Assembly: GCA_002315495.1 (NCBI GenBank)
Contig: DCGJ01000066.1
Span: 1 to 29,977 of the forward strand
Direction: 5' to 3'
DNA length: 29,977 nt
DNA from: Lachnoclostridium sp. UBA1781
GTDB lineage: Bacteria; Bacillota; Clostridia; Lachnospirales; Lachnospiraceae
The position numbers were made by a program, and so were the translations under genes. Below, piece by piece: positions 24,327 through 29,977 of this stretch (position 1 is its first letter; the number at the start of each line of letters is the position of its first letter). Below the pieces are notes generated by a model. That model was given only the letters and a program-made list of their open reading frames with translations, did no database searches and was not told where the DNA came from.

Positions 24327-25478
24327 TTATCCAATAAAATAATGTCCTTCCAACAGCTTCCGATAATGCCCACCCACATTTCCGGCGACAGGTCGGAAGT
24401 AGGTCTGCAGCTTCCCTTTGGTGACCTTCATACGAAGCACTTGCTCGGCTCTTGTACGAACCTTGATTCCGGTCTTTTTGTTCGTAATATCGGTCGCAGT
24501 TCGAAACTCGGCAAATGCTGCCTGTTCATAAAAGAGGATTCCGCAGGTTTTTTCGACCTCCATCTCTCCTTCGACTTTCTTTGCAACCGCCCTCGCCCAG
24601 GTGATACCAATCGGAAGGCTAATATAAGAAGTCACTCCGTCGATTTCAGGTGCGAGTACACGAACGCTTTCCGGAAGTTCCCCCTCGCGATACGGTTTCG
24701 TCTCATCCGCATAAAAGATGCACTGTCCACCGAGATTTACGATATGCCGCTCGCGACACTCCTTCTCTCCGAAGAAGAACAGGCTTTCCCCCTCGTAATC
24801 CATTCCCTCCGCTTCGAACACGAGCGAAATGCTCTCCACGCTCAGAGAAACCTTCACTACCAGATTTACCTCCGTCTTGAGAAACGGTGTGATCTGAATC
24901 CGATAATGATCATCATCCAATCTCATGACACGAAAATAATGGGTGGACTTTTCCCCGTTCAATTCACCGCTTAACAAGGTTGCTCCACGCCATCCATAGT
25001 CTCTTCGGAAAATGGAAAGGTCCATCTTGCTCGCCTTATAAAGTCCGCAGAGCAGATACTCCACCATCGGTGCGAATCGCTTACTCCATAATGAATCAAA
25101 GGAAATCTCCGGAATAACTGCGGGTTTTTGAGAATAAAACGCACGCCACAAATCCTTCCCAAGCGGAGCTACACCCTGTTCCAATATACTTCGCGTCGCC
25201 TCGTCCATCATAATTTGGGACCTGTCGGAGCTCGCCTGATACAAAGCGAATACCTTCGTCACCAGGTCCGAATAACACTCGTCCAGCTCACTCAGGTTAA
25301 TTTGTTCCTTTTCCCCATAATAAACGGCGACAGCCATTGCCCCCGACACCAAATGCTCCTCTGTAAGCTGCGTCTTCGCATCCCCCGCCGAGATTCCGGT
25401 AAGCTCATAAAAATGCACCATCCGCAAACGATCGATCTGCGCAATGGTGACTTCCATTTCCTTCATTGGACGAAACAT
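24327..25478 (-). CDS. Hypothetical protein, first gene of the TelA/AAA+ operon
   Basis: A soluble protein of 383 residues from the ATG at 25478; the open frame extends to 25499. The N-terminal 150 residues look helical, and about 165-300 look beta-rich with charged turns. No signal peptide, membrane helix or known motif is visible. The preferred start has GGGAAAGGAAGGTAAGGTC directly before the ATG, a sequence strikingly like the repeat units found at 25702-26172. A promoter lies 60-85 bases upstream. As the first gene of a tight four-gene operon with the coiled-coil AAA+ ATPase, an unknown gene and telA, it is probably a dedicated component of the same system. I cannot name a function. Confidence 0.75.
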   Translation of the reverse strand: MFRPMKEMEVTIAQIDRLRMVHFYELTGISAGDAKTQLTEEHLVSGAMAVAVYYGEKEQINLSELDECYSDLVTKVFALYQASSDRSQIMMDEATRSILEQGVAPLGKDLWRAFYSQKPAVIPEISFDSLWSKRFAPMVEYLLCGLYKASKMDLSIFRRDYGWRGATLLSGELNGEKSTHYFRVMRLDDDHYRIQITPFLKTEVNLVVKVSLSVESISLVFEAEGMDYEGESLFFFGEKECRERHIVNLGGQCIFYADETKPYREGELPESVRVLAPEIDGVTSYISLPIGITWARAVAKKVEGEMEVEKTCGILFYEQAAFAEFRTATDITNKKTGIKVRTRAEQVLRMKVTKGKLQTYFRPVAGNVGGHYRKLLEGHYFIG

Positions 25479-25506
25479 GACCTTACCTTCCTTTCCCATT
25501 TCCTCT

Positions 25507-25521
25507 GCCGCAAAATGCGGC
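25507..25521 (-). other. Short stem-loop before the TelA operon
   Basis: Palindrome GCCGCA-AAA-TGCGGC in the leader of the four-gene operon, about 29 bases upstream of the preferred start at 25478. A member of the five-copy stem-loop family. Confidence 0.55.
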
Positions 25522-25535
25522 CCACGCTAGCGTTT

Positions 25536-25564
25536 ATTCTACACTATGATAGCGAAAAAGTCAA
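25536..25564 (-). promoter_or_regulatory. Promoter of the four-gene TelA/AAA+ operon
   Basis: TTGACT (25559-25564) and TAGAAT (25536-25541) separated by exactly 17 bases on the minus strand. It lies downstream of the terminator at 25625-25659, so the operon does not depend on transcription from the repeat region. Confidence 0.8.
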
Positions 25565-25624
25565 TGAAATTGTAAATTTTATTTACCTCCGGCATTTTGT
25601 TGTTTCTCTTTGCCCAAACGCCAT

Positions 25625-25659
25625 AAAAACAGCCCCTACAATCCATCGTTGTAAGGGCT
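25625..25659 (-). terminator. Terminator at the end of the repeat-bearing region
   Basis: An 11-bp stem AGCCCTTACAA/TTGTAGGGGCT (one G-T pair) with a 7-base loop, followed by GTTTTT on the minus strand. The plus strand has no T run after it, so it ends a minus-strand transcript coming from the repeat region. Confidence 0.85.
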
Positions 25660-25701
25660 CGTCAATGTTCAATCATAAGTTTTAAATCAGTCTAGTACTT
25701 T

Positions 25702-25902
25702 GGACCGTACCTTCCTTTCTGTAATTATCGTTTTGAGGTGTTTCCGGTTAAATTTCCTTTGGACCGTACCTTCCTTTCATAATATCGTTTTGAGGTGGTT
25801 CAAGCTAATTATCCTTTGGACCGTACCTTCCTTTCTTGAATGATTAATTTCATGTATGCGGTGTTTCCAACTAAGTTTTCATTGGACCGTACCTTCCTTT
25901 TC
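25702..25902 (-). repeat. Type A repeats, four copies
   Basis: Plus-strand core GGACCGTACCTTCCTTTC begins at 25702, 25761, 25818 and 25884 (the last with an extra T). The first two intervals are 59 and 57 bases, with similarity extending into the spacer (TCGTTTTGAGGTG shared); the third is 66. The minus-strand core GAAAGGAAGGTACGGTCC resembles the ribosome binding region of the gene starting at 25478. Confidence 0.9.
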
Positions 25903-26050
25903 ATAATCTATCAATCTATCGAAATGAAGCTTATCAACTCTGTTGTCATCCACCTGCTCCTATTCTTTAGGACTCGCTTATAAGTTATGTGGATCGTTTC
26001 CGGTTTTATGCTTCCAGGATAATATCAATGTTACTTGTTACATACCCATT

Positions 26051-26172
26051 GGACTGTACCTCTTTCATAATTTCGTTTGGGATAAAAGTTAATTACCCAT
26101 CGGACTGTACCTCTTTCGTAGATTTGTTTGCCGGGTTAAAAAGTTAATTACCCATTGGACTGTACCTCTTTC
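26051..26172 (-). repeat. Type B repeats, three copies
   Basis: Plus-strand core GGACTGTACCTCTTTC begins at 26051, 26102 and 26157 (intervals 51 and 55 bases), a diverged relative of the type A core. On the minus strand each is AAAGAGG-TACAGTCC-(A/G)-ATG-GGT followed by AAT or ATG and then TAA. About 150 unique bases separate this block from the type A block. Confidence 0.88.
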
Positions 26173-26228
26173 GTAGATTTTGAAACCGTTGTTCTGTTCG
26201 GTTTGTTTTCTCTTCTTTTGTTGTCTCT

Positions 26229-26257
26229 ACTTTACCACGCGGAAACAGATCCGTCAA
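26229..26257 (-). promoter_or_regulatory. Promoter driving the repeat region
   Basis: TTGACG (26252-26257) and TAAAGT (26229-26234) separated by exactly 17 bases on the minus strand, about 50 bases before the first type B repeat. No gene start follows in a suitable position. Confidence 0.6.
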
Positions 26258-26377
26258 CCCTTTTGTCAGATATTTTTTATTCCATTGTATAATTGTCAGA
26301 ATATTATATTATAGAGCCACTTTTTGAGAGATAATTGCTTTTCTCGGGTTAATTATCAGAAAGTTTCAAATATCCGG

Positions 26378-27910
26378 CTACAACAGTTCAAATTGTAGTT
26401 TTTCAACGCCTTTGAATTTCTCGCAAAAATCAAGGGTTTCTGACGTATTATGCGTCACTACGACAATGGCAGTGTTTTTACAGCATATTGACATCATATC
26501 CATGATTTCCTTTTTTCGCTCTGAGTCAATCCCCGTAAACGGTTCGTCCAGCAGCAAAATGCCCGGTTTTCGAACAATTGCCCTTGCAAATGCGATGCGA
26601 CGCTTCTCTCCACCCGAGAAATCTCCTGCCGCTTTGTTCTCGAGATCGGTAATTCCGAGGTCGGTGAGCATTTGCCGAGCGGAAGCTTCCATTTTCTTCT
26701 CTCCAAGCGTAACATTGAGAAGTGGTGAAAAGCCGTCCAAAAGCCGATTCTCCTGAAAATGCACGCAAAGCTCTACTCCTTCCCTTCCCTTTACCTCGCC
26801 GGAGGTTGGCGCAAGTTCTCCACTTAGAATTCGAAGCAAGGTCGTTTTTCCAATTCCCGATTCTCCGGAAACAACCAGGACTTGGTTTTCCCGTAGCGAA
26901 AGGGTCAAATCGTGAAGAATCGGTTTCGGCCCATAGGAGAATGAAACGTTTTGAAGGGCAAGCACTTCCCTATTATGAGAAACATCCGTTGTTGTATCAT
27001 TCTGTTTGGTTGCAGCATCCTGCTCGGTTGCGGCAAAATCGGTCGCCGTTGCGATTTCCGTTACCATCTCGTCGGTAACAATTGCGGCTTCCTGCGGTTC
27101 CCCTCCAAACAGAAGATATCGCACGGTCGCTTTGCAATTCTTTAACACAGTCGGGCGGCAAAGCACCAGCTCAAGGAGACGAACCACAAACAAAACAACT
27201 CGTTCAAACAAAATGCTCAGAATTACAATCAGAATGGTCCACGAAAAGAGGGCCGGCATATCGAGGTATAACTTGGCATCATACAGATTGCGGCCAATCG
27301 ACTGCCTTGCAAGGCCAATCACTTCCGCCGCGATACCTGCCTTAAAGCTGATACTGATGGTCATGGAAATGGCGGCCATCAGGTATGGCATGACCGTCGG
27401 AATGGTTAAGAAGCGGAAGCGACGAAGCGGACTCATATGGAAAATGCGTCCCATTTCCATGAGTTTTGGGTCCTTTTGCGCCAGACCTGCACGCACATTT
27501 TCATATACAATCGGAAGGCACATGAGTAGCGCCACAAAAATGGAGAGACGGCTGCTACTGAGCCATACCAGAAGCAAAATGATAACGGATGCCACTGGTA
27601 CTGTCTTCGCGAGCTTCATCGGAAGGGCGAAAAATGCGTCCAACAAGGCAAATCGATGGCAGAGAATTCCAAGCAAAATGCCAAGGGTGACCGAAAGAAG
27701 AAATCCTAAGGCAATATGAGAAAGGGAATGTGCGGCCACACGATAGGTTGCGGGATTGCCAAGCATTTTCATAAGTGATTGCAACACATCCCATGGATAC
27801 GGAAGAAGAATCGGATTCTTAAGACGGGAAGCGCCAAGCTCCCAGATAATAAGCCAGATAAAAAGGGCAAGCAGACGATAGATTTTTACTTTAACAGACT
27901 TCGTTTTCAT
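26378..27910 (-). CDS. Fused ABC transporter: SsuC/TauC-type permease plus ATPase
   Basis: A 510-residue fusion. Residues 1-250 are a permease of the nitrate/sulfonate/taurine (BPD_transp_1) type with about six membrane helices and an EAA loop around MGRIFHMSPLRRFRFLTIPT (152-171). A low-complexity Ala/Thr/Asp linker (about 272-312) leads to an ATPase domain (315-510). The ATPase has Walker A GESGIGKT (349-356), Q-loop Gln386, signature FSGGEKRR (431-438), Walker B ILLLDEP (451-457) and switch His487. In this class the two are usually separate genes with a binding protein. No binding-protein gene is in the adjacent sequence. The substrate is unknown: sulfonates, or pyrimidine precursors of thiamine, are possible. 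AAAGGAGCGGCC precedes the ATG, and the gene is divergent from bioY. Confidence 0.9.
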   Translation of the reverse strand: MKTKSVKVKIYRLLALFIWLIIWELGASRLKNPILLPYPWDVLQSLMKMLGNPATYRVAAHSLSHIALGFLLSVTLGILLGILCHRFALLDAFFALPMKLAKTVPVASVIILLLVWLSSSRLSIFVALLMCLPIVYENVRAGLAQKDPKLMEMGRIFHMSPLRRFRFLTIPTVMPYLMAAISMTISISFKAGIAAEVIGLARQSIGRNLYDAKLYLDMPALFSWTILIVILSILFERVVLFVVRLLELVLCRPTVLKNCKATVRYLLFGGEPQEAAIVTDEMVTEIATATDFAATEQDAATKQNDTTTDVSHNREVLALQNVSFSYGPKPILHDLTLSLRENQVLVVSGESGIGKTTLLRILSGELAPTSGEVKGREGVELCVHFQENRLLDGFSPLLNVTLGEKKMEASARQMLTDLGITDLENKAAGDFSGGEKRRIAFARAIVRKPGILLLDEPFTGIDSERKKEIMDMMSICCKNTAIVVVTHNTSETLDFCEKFKGVEKLQFELL

Positions 27911-27941
27911 GGCCGCTCCTTTCTTAAGCTCATTGGGTTTC

Positions 27942-27971
27942 AGTATACTCTACCGCATTTCCCGTTGTCAA
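27942..27971 (-). promoter_or_regulatory. Promoter of the fused transporter gene
   Basis: A consensus TTGACA (27966-27971) and TATACT (27942-27947) separated by 18 bases, about 30 bases upstream of the start codon. The GTTAAC operator (28005-28037) lies upstream of the -35 box, not across it. Confidence 0.85.
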
Positions 27972-28004
27972 TTTATAGGATGTCTTTGCGCTATTTTTCT
28001 TCGA

Positions 28005-28037
28005 TTGTTAACCTTGCCTTGAACATTTGTTAACCTT
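28005..28037 (+). promoter_or_regulatory. BirA-like biotin operator before bioY
   Basis: Two GTTAAC cores (28007-28012 and 28029-28034) lie 16 bases apart. This is the spacing of Firmicute BirA sites, whose consensus from memory is TTGTTAACC, about 14 bases, GGTTAACAA. The left half is perfect. The right flank reads TTGTTAACCTTG, so the two halves form a direct repeat of TTGTTAACCTTG instead of a full inverted repeat. BirA with biotin would repress bioY. Confidence 0.7.
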
Positions 28038-28047
28038 GTGGTAGAGT
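28018..28047 (+). promoter_or_regulatory. Possible bioY promoter
   Basis: TTGAAC (28018-28023) and TAGAGT (28042-28047), 18 bases apart, with the right half of the biotin operator in the spacer. The match to consensus is weak, but the overlap suits direct repression. Confidence 0.4.
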
Positions 28048-28136
28048 TTGCGTGGTTTTGAGGGCGAAACGGTTCCTGTCACACGACGCAGAGCATTTTC
28101 CTCCCAAAACACAACTATTCTGATTGGAGAATATTT

Positions 28137-28733
28137 ATGAACGTAAATAAGAGAACAATTCAAATCTGCTTTATGGGTATTATGGCTGCGCTTATGGCGA
28201 TCGGTGCGTGGATCTCCATCCCAACTCCTTGGGGTGTAAACTTCACGATGCAAACCTTAATGATTGCGCTTGGCGCTTACCTTTTGGGACCGATTTACGG
28301 AACGATTTCCGTTGTTGTATACCTACTTCTTGGCTGCATCGGTCTTCCGGTGTTCACGAACTTTAACTCCGGCTTCGGCGCACTTTCCGGTGCAACCGGC
28401 GGTTATCTCTGGGGCTTTATTCCAATGGCATTTTTCTGCGGACTCGGCACCCTCAAATGGGATCGTCCGGTAACACTACAGCTGGATCCGGAGGAAGAAG
28501 CAAAGCAGAAGAAGAAAACCCTTATCATTCGTTACGGTCTTCTGATCGTGTTGTCTCTCGTAGGTCTTGCCTGCTGTCACATCCCGGGTGTAATTCAGCT
28601 CGGAAAGGTTGCAGGCTTCGGTTACAAGAAGGCTTTCCTCCTTGGATCCGCTTCTTACCTTGCAAAGGATATCGTAAGCATGGTTATCGCCTACTTCGTA
28701 GCTGTGGCAGTAAAGAAAGCGTTACGCTGGTAG
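28137..28733 (+). CDS. bioY: Biotin transporter BioY (ECF substrate-binding subunit)
   Basis: A 198-residue membrane protein of the BioY family, the substrate-specific S component that binds biotin and works with the energy-coupling module EcfT-EcfA. The six-helix pattern is visible. Typical residues are in WGVNFTMQTLMIALGAYLLG (about 31-50) and GLPVFTNFNSGFGALSGATG (about 64-83, ending GGYLWGF). A charged cytoplasmic insertion rich in Glu and Lys lies around residues 116-130. The start has TTGGAG 8 bases before the ATG. The only clear plus-strand gene, it is divergent from the fused transporter and preceded by a BirA-like operator. The stop codon lies within the first unit of a 50-base tandem repeat. 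No ecfT or ecfA gene is nearby, so it probably shares a module encoded elsewhere. Confidence 0.93.
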   Translation: MNVNKRTIQICFMGIMAALMAIGAWISIPTPWGVNFTMQTLMIALGAYLLGPIYGTISVVVYLLLGCIGLPVFTNFNSGFGALSGATGGYLWGFIPMAFFCGLGTLKWDRPVTLQLDPEEEAKQKKKTLIIRYGLLIVLSLVGLACCHIPGVIQLGKVAGFGYKKAFLLGSASYLAKDIVSMVIAYFVAVAVKKALRW

Positions 28734-28850
28734 TGCGGGCTGGGCGTGTGTAGCGCCTAACGAAAGGCTGGCAGTGTCGGTAGAGCGGGCTGGGCGACCT
28801 GGGGCGCCTAACGGAACGTTGGCAGTGTTGGTAGAGCGGGCTGGGCGACC
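28727..28850 (+). repeat. Tandem 50/51-base repeats starting at the bioY stop
   Basis: Units begin at 28727, 28777 and 28828 with GGTAG(A/T)GCGGGCTGGGCG. The first two are full length and share GCGCCTAACG and GGCAGTGT. The third is partial and leads into the nested palindrome. The bioY stop TAG (28731-28733) is part of unit 1. Confidence 0.85.
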
Positions 28851-28974
28851 TATATCTCACTCCGGGGCCGCTCTCGCTTAGCTGCGTCACGTAGCGGTGC
28901 TAAACTCGTTTTCACTCGTTAAGCACCGACGGACGCAGATGCCCCTGCGTGAGAATAGGTCGTCCCACCCCGCT
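28835..28974. repeat. Large nested palindromic element
   Basis: A long imperfect inverted repeat with at least five nested stems. The outer arms are AGCGGGCTGGGCGACCTAT (28835-28853) and its near complement at 28955-28974. Next come CTCAC/GTGAG (28856-28860, 28949-28953), CGGGGC/GCCCC (28863-28868, 28941-28945), CTGCGTC/GACGCAG (28882-28888, 28932-28938) and GGTGCT/AGCACC (28896-28901, 28922-28927). It encodes no convincing protein. It could be a nonautonomous mobile repeat or a structured RNA. Confidence 0.8.
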
Positions 28975-28986
28975 ACAGAACGAAAA

Positions 28987-29082
28987 TGTCAGCATTTCCT
29001 TAGGTGATAACAGGCGGTCCAGACCGTACATACCTGAATTGTCAGCGTTTCCTTAGGTGAGAACAGGTGGTCCAGCCCGTAC
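28987..29082 (+). repeat. Pair of 43-base direct repeats
   Basis: Two copies (28987-29029 and 29040-29082, 53 bases apart) share TGTCAGC-TTTCCTTAGGTGA-AACAGG-GGTCCAG-CCCGTAC with only a few differences. They lie between the nested palindrome and the terminator at 29181. The remaining sequence to 29180 shows nothing I can name. Confidence 0.85.
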
Positions 29083-29180
29083 CAACAAAGATGTATGCAG
29101 ATTTAGCTGCCCCTGATTTCTGAATGCAATTCGCCAGCGACGCCCCTGATTGAACAAAGAAATATATACAGAAAGATTGA

Positions 29181-29223
29181 ACCCCCTCCAAGCCTTATTC
29201 TTCTAAGGCTGGAGGGGGTTTTT
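29181..29223 (+). terminator. Strong plus-strand terminator
   Basis: A stem ACCCCCTCC-AGCCTT/AAGGCT-GGAGGGGGT, 15 pairs with one bulged A, has an 8-base loop and is followed by TTTTT on the plus strand. It is the first clear terminator downstream of bioY, implying a 3' untranslated region of about 490 bases unless another transcript starts in between. On the minus strand it may weakly end the sugar kinase transcript too. Confidence 0.9.
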
Positions 29224-29311
29224 ATCAACACGTTTTGTCCTATATGAATAATATCCTGCTCATGGTTGTAGCAGACTCACACAACCATTCACACAAATGT
29301 TCTCGAACAAA

Positions 29312-29977
29312 CTACATTCCCTTAACAGCTTCCTTCTCTGCAGGAAGTGCATTTACAAAGGTCTTCACATATGCATCAAAACCGGCAACCTGTGCAGCCT
29401 CCGGTTCCACAACACTCTGCTTGGAATCTGCAAAGACACGCTCGGAAAGGTAATCTTCAAGCGCCTCTCCGTCCTTCTTATTCACACGATATGCAGCAAG
29501 CAGTGCCATGCCCCAAGGGCCACCCTCGCCGGCTGTCTCCATAACGGCAACCGGAGTGTTAAGGGCCGCTGCCAGGATGCTCTGACCAACCACCGGGGTC
29601 TTAAAGAATCCGCCGTGTCCCATCATCAGTTTCAAAGAAACATGCTCCTTCTGAAGCAAAATATCCATACCAATCTTTAACGTAGAAAGTGCAGAGTACA
29701 ACAAACTTCTGGAGAAATTTGCGAAGGTGAAATTCGCATCCGGCTTACGAACAAACATAGGACGTCCCTCGTCAAGCCCCGTTACGGACTCACCGGACAA
29801 ATAGTTATAAGACAACACGCCACCGCAATCTGCATCGCCGTCTGCCGCTGCGGTAAACAACGCAGTAAAGATATCACCCATATCGATACGCTGGCCAAGC
29901 TTTGCACCAAAGCCCTGGAAAATGCCCGCCCACGCGTTAATATCCGATGTACAGTTATTGCAGTGCACCATCGCTAT
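29312..29977 (-). CDS. FGGY-family carbohydrate kinase, C-terminal part (partial)
   Basis: The C-terminal 221 residues of a larger kinase; the frame stays open to the right edge, so the N-terminal half lies outside the window. The segments GHGGFFKTPVVGQSILAAALNT and AVMETAGEGGPWGMALLAAY, together about 50 residues, match the FGGY C-terminal signature. These kinases phosphorylate sugars such as xylulose or ribulose with ATP in the cytoplasm. The segment MVHCNNCTSDINAWAG suggests the xylulokinase/ribulokinase side of the family, but the exact substrate cannot be fixed from this half. The stop TAG is at 29312-29314. The nearest downstream terminator is the bidirectional-looking stem at 29181. 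Confidence 0.88.
   Translation of the reverse strand: MAMVHCNNCTSDINAWAGIFQGFGAKLGQRIDMGDIFTALFTAAADGDADCGGVLSYNYLSGESVTGLDEGRPMFVRKPDANFTFANFSRSLLYSALSTLKIGMDILLQKEHVSLKLMMGHGGFFKTPVVGQSILAAALNTPVAVMETAGEGGPWGMALLAAYRVNKKDGEALEDYLSERVFADSKQSVVEPEAAQVAGFDAYVKTFVNALPAEKEAVKGM

Larger units (their letters stand above)
25660..26228 (-). ncRNA. Candidate noncoding RNA carrying seven diverged repeats
   Basis: No convincing coding frame is present between the transporter gene stop (26378) and the TelA operon promoter. On the minus strand a promoter (26229-26257) is followed by seven repeat units and then an intrinsic terminator (25625-25659), defining a transcript of roughly 590 bases. The units contain AAAGGAAGG or AAAGAGG, a fixed gap, and a start-like triplet (ATG in four units, AAG in three). 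An in-frame TAA or TAG follows after two more codons in six units and after one in the seventh. A noncoding or regulatory RNA is my reading. An array of protein-binding DNA sites is the main alternative. Confidence 0.5.

Noticed and set aside
25702..26172. CRISPR array
   Set aside because: Repeats are diverged between two subfamilies, intervals vary from 51 to 167 bases, part of the spacer is also repeated, and no cas gene is present.
28684..28890. Arg/Ser-rich minus-strand ORF over the tandem repeats
   Set aside because: Its sequence merely repeats with the 50-base DNA unit and there is no ribosome binding site.
28997..29082. Relationship between the GTACGGTC-like part of the bioY-downstream repeats and the type A repeats at 25702
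   Set aside because: The shared stretch is about 8 bases and flanking bases do not align; chance similarity is sufficient.

Overview
The window looks like a chromosomal segment of a Clostridia bacterium, most likely Lachnospiraceae. The evidence is strong AGGAGG-type ribosome binding sites, TTGACA/TATAAT-like promoters, lipoprotein signal peptides, a Bacillus/Clostridium-style infC-rpmI-rplT operon with a leader attenuator, and DUF5716/DUF5717-type genes that I associate with this family. Nearly all genes are on the minus strand. Only bioY is clearly on the plus strand. I see no insertion sequence, tRNA, rRNA or CRISPR array.

Layout, left to right. 1-1163: a truncated DUF1232 fragment and an AT-rich CPBP membrane protease. 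1164-5620: a zinc-ribbon/TPR membrane protein, a 47-residue small ORF, and valS with its own promoter and no room for a T-box. 5623-13221: a five-gene cluster of uncharacterised proteins: an N-terminally anchored Pro/Thr-rich protein, a 1183-residue DUF5717-like protein, an actin/Hsp70-fold DUF5716-like protein, a helical-repeat protein and a lipoprotein. 13317-14740: infC-rpmI-rplT with promoter, alternative-fold leader, AUU start codon for infC and a final terminator. 14755-19911: an oligopeptide/dipeptide ABC importer with a binding lipoprotein, one separate permease, and one polypeptide that fuses the second permease with both ATPases.

19923-25564: a four-gene operon with its own promoter. 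It encodes an unknown 383-residue protein, a coiled-coil AAA+ ATPase, an unknown 317-residue protein and a TelA-family protein. 25625-26257: no convincing gene, but what looks like an independent noncoding transcription unit. It has a minus-strand promoter, seven diverged repeats and an intrinsic terminator. Each repeat resembles a ribosome binding site followed by a start-like codon and an almost immediate in-frame stop, and the repeats resemble the initiation region of the neighbouring TelA operon. 26378-28047: a permease-ATPase fusion transporter, divergent from bioY, with a BirA-like operator between them. 28137-29224: bioY followed by about 490 bases of tandem repeats and a large nested palindrome, ending in a plus-strand terminator. 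29312-29977: the C-terminal part of an FGGY sugar kinase running off the right edge.

The best candidates for something undescribed are (i) the repeat-bearing noncoding unit beside the AAA+/TelA operon, (ii) that operon itself, (iii) the DUF5716/DUF5717 cluster, and (iv) a recurring family of short GCAAATGC-core stem-loops placed 26-42 bases upstream of five start codons. All functional statements come from reading the sequence. No database search was run.
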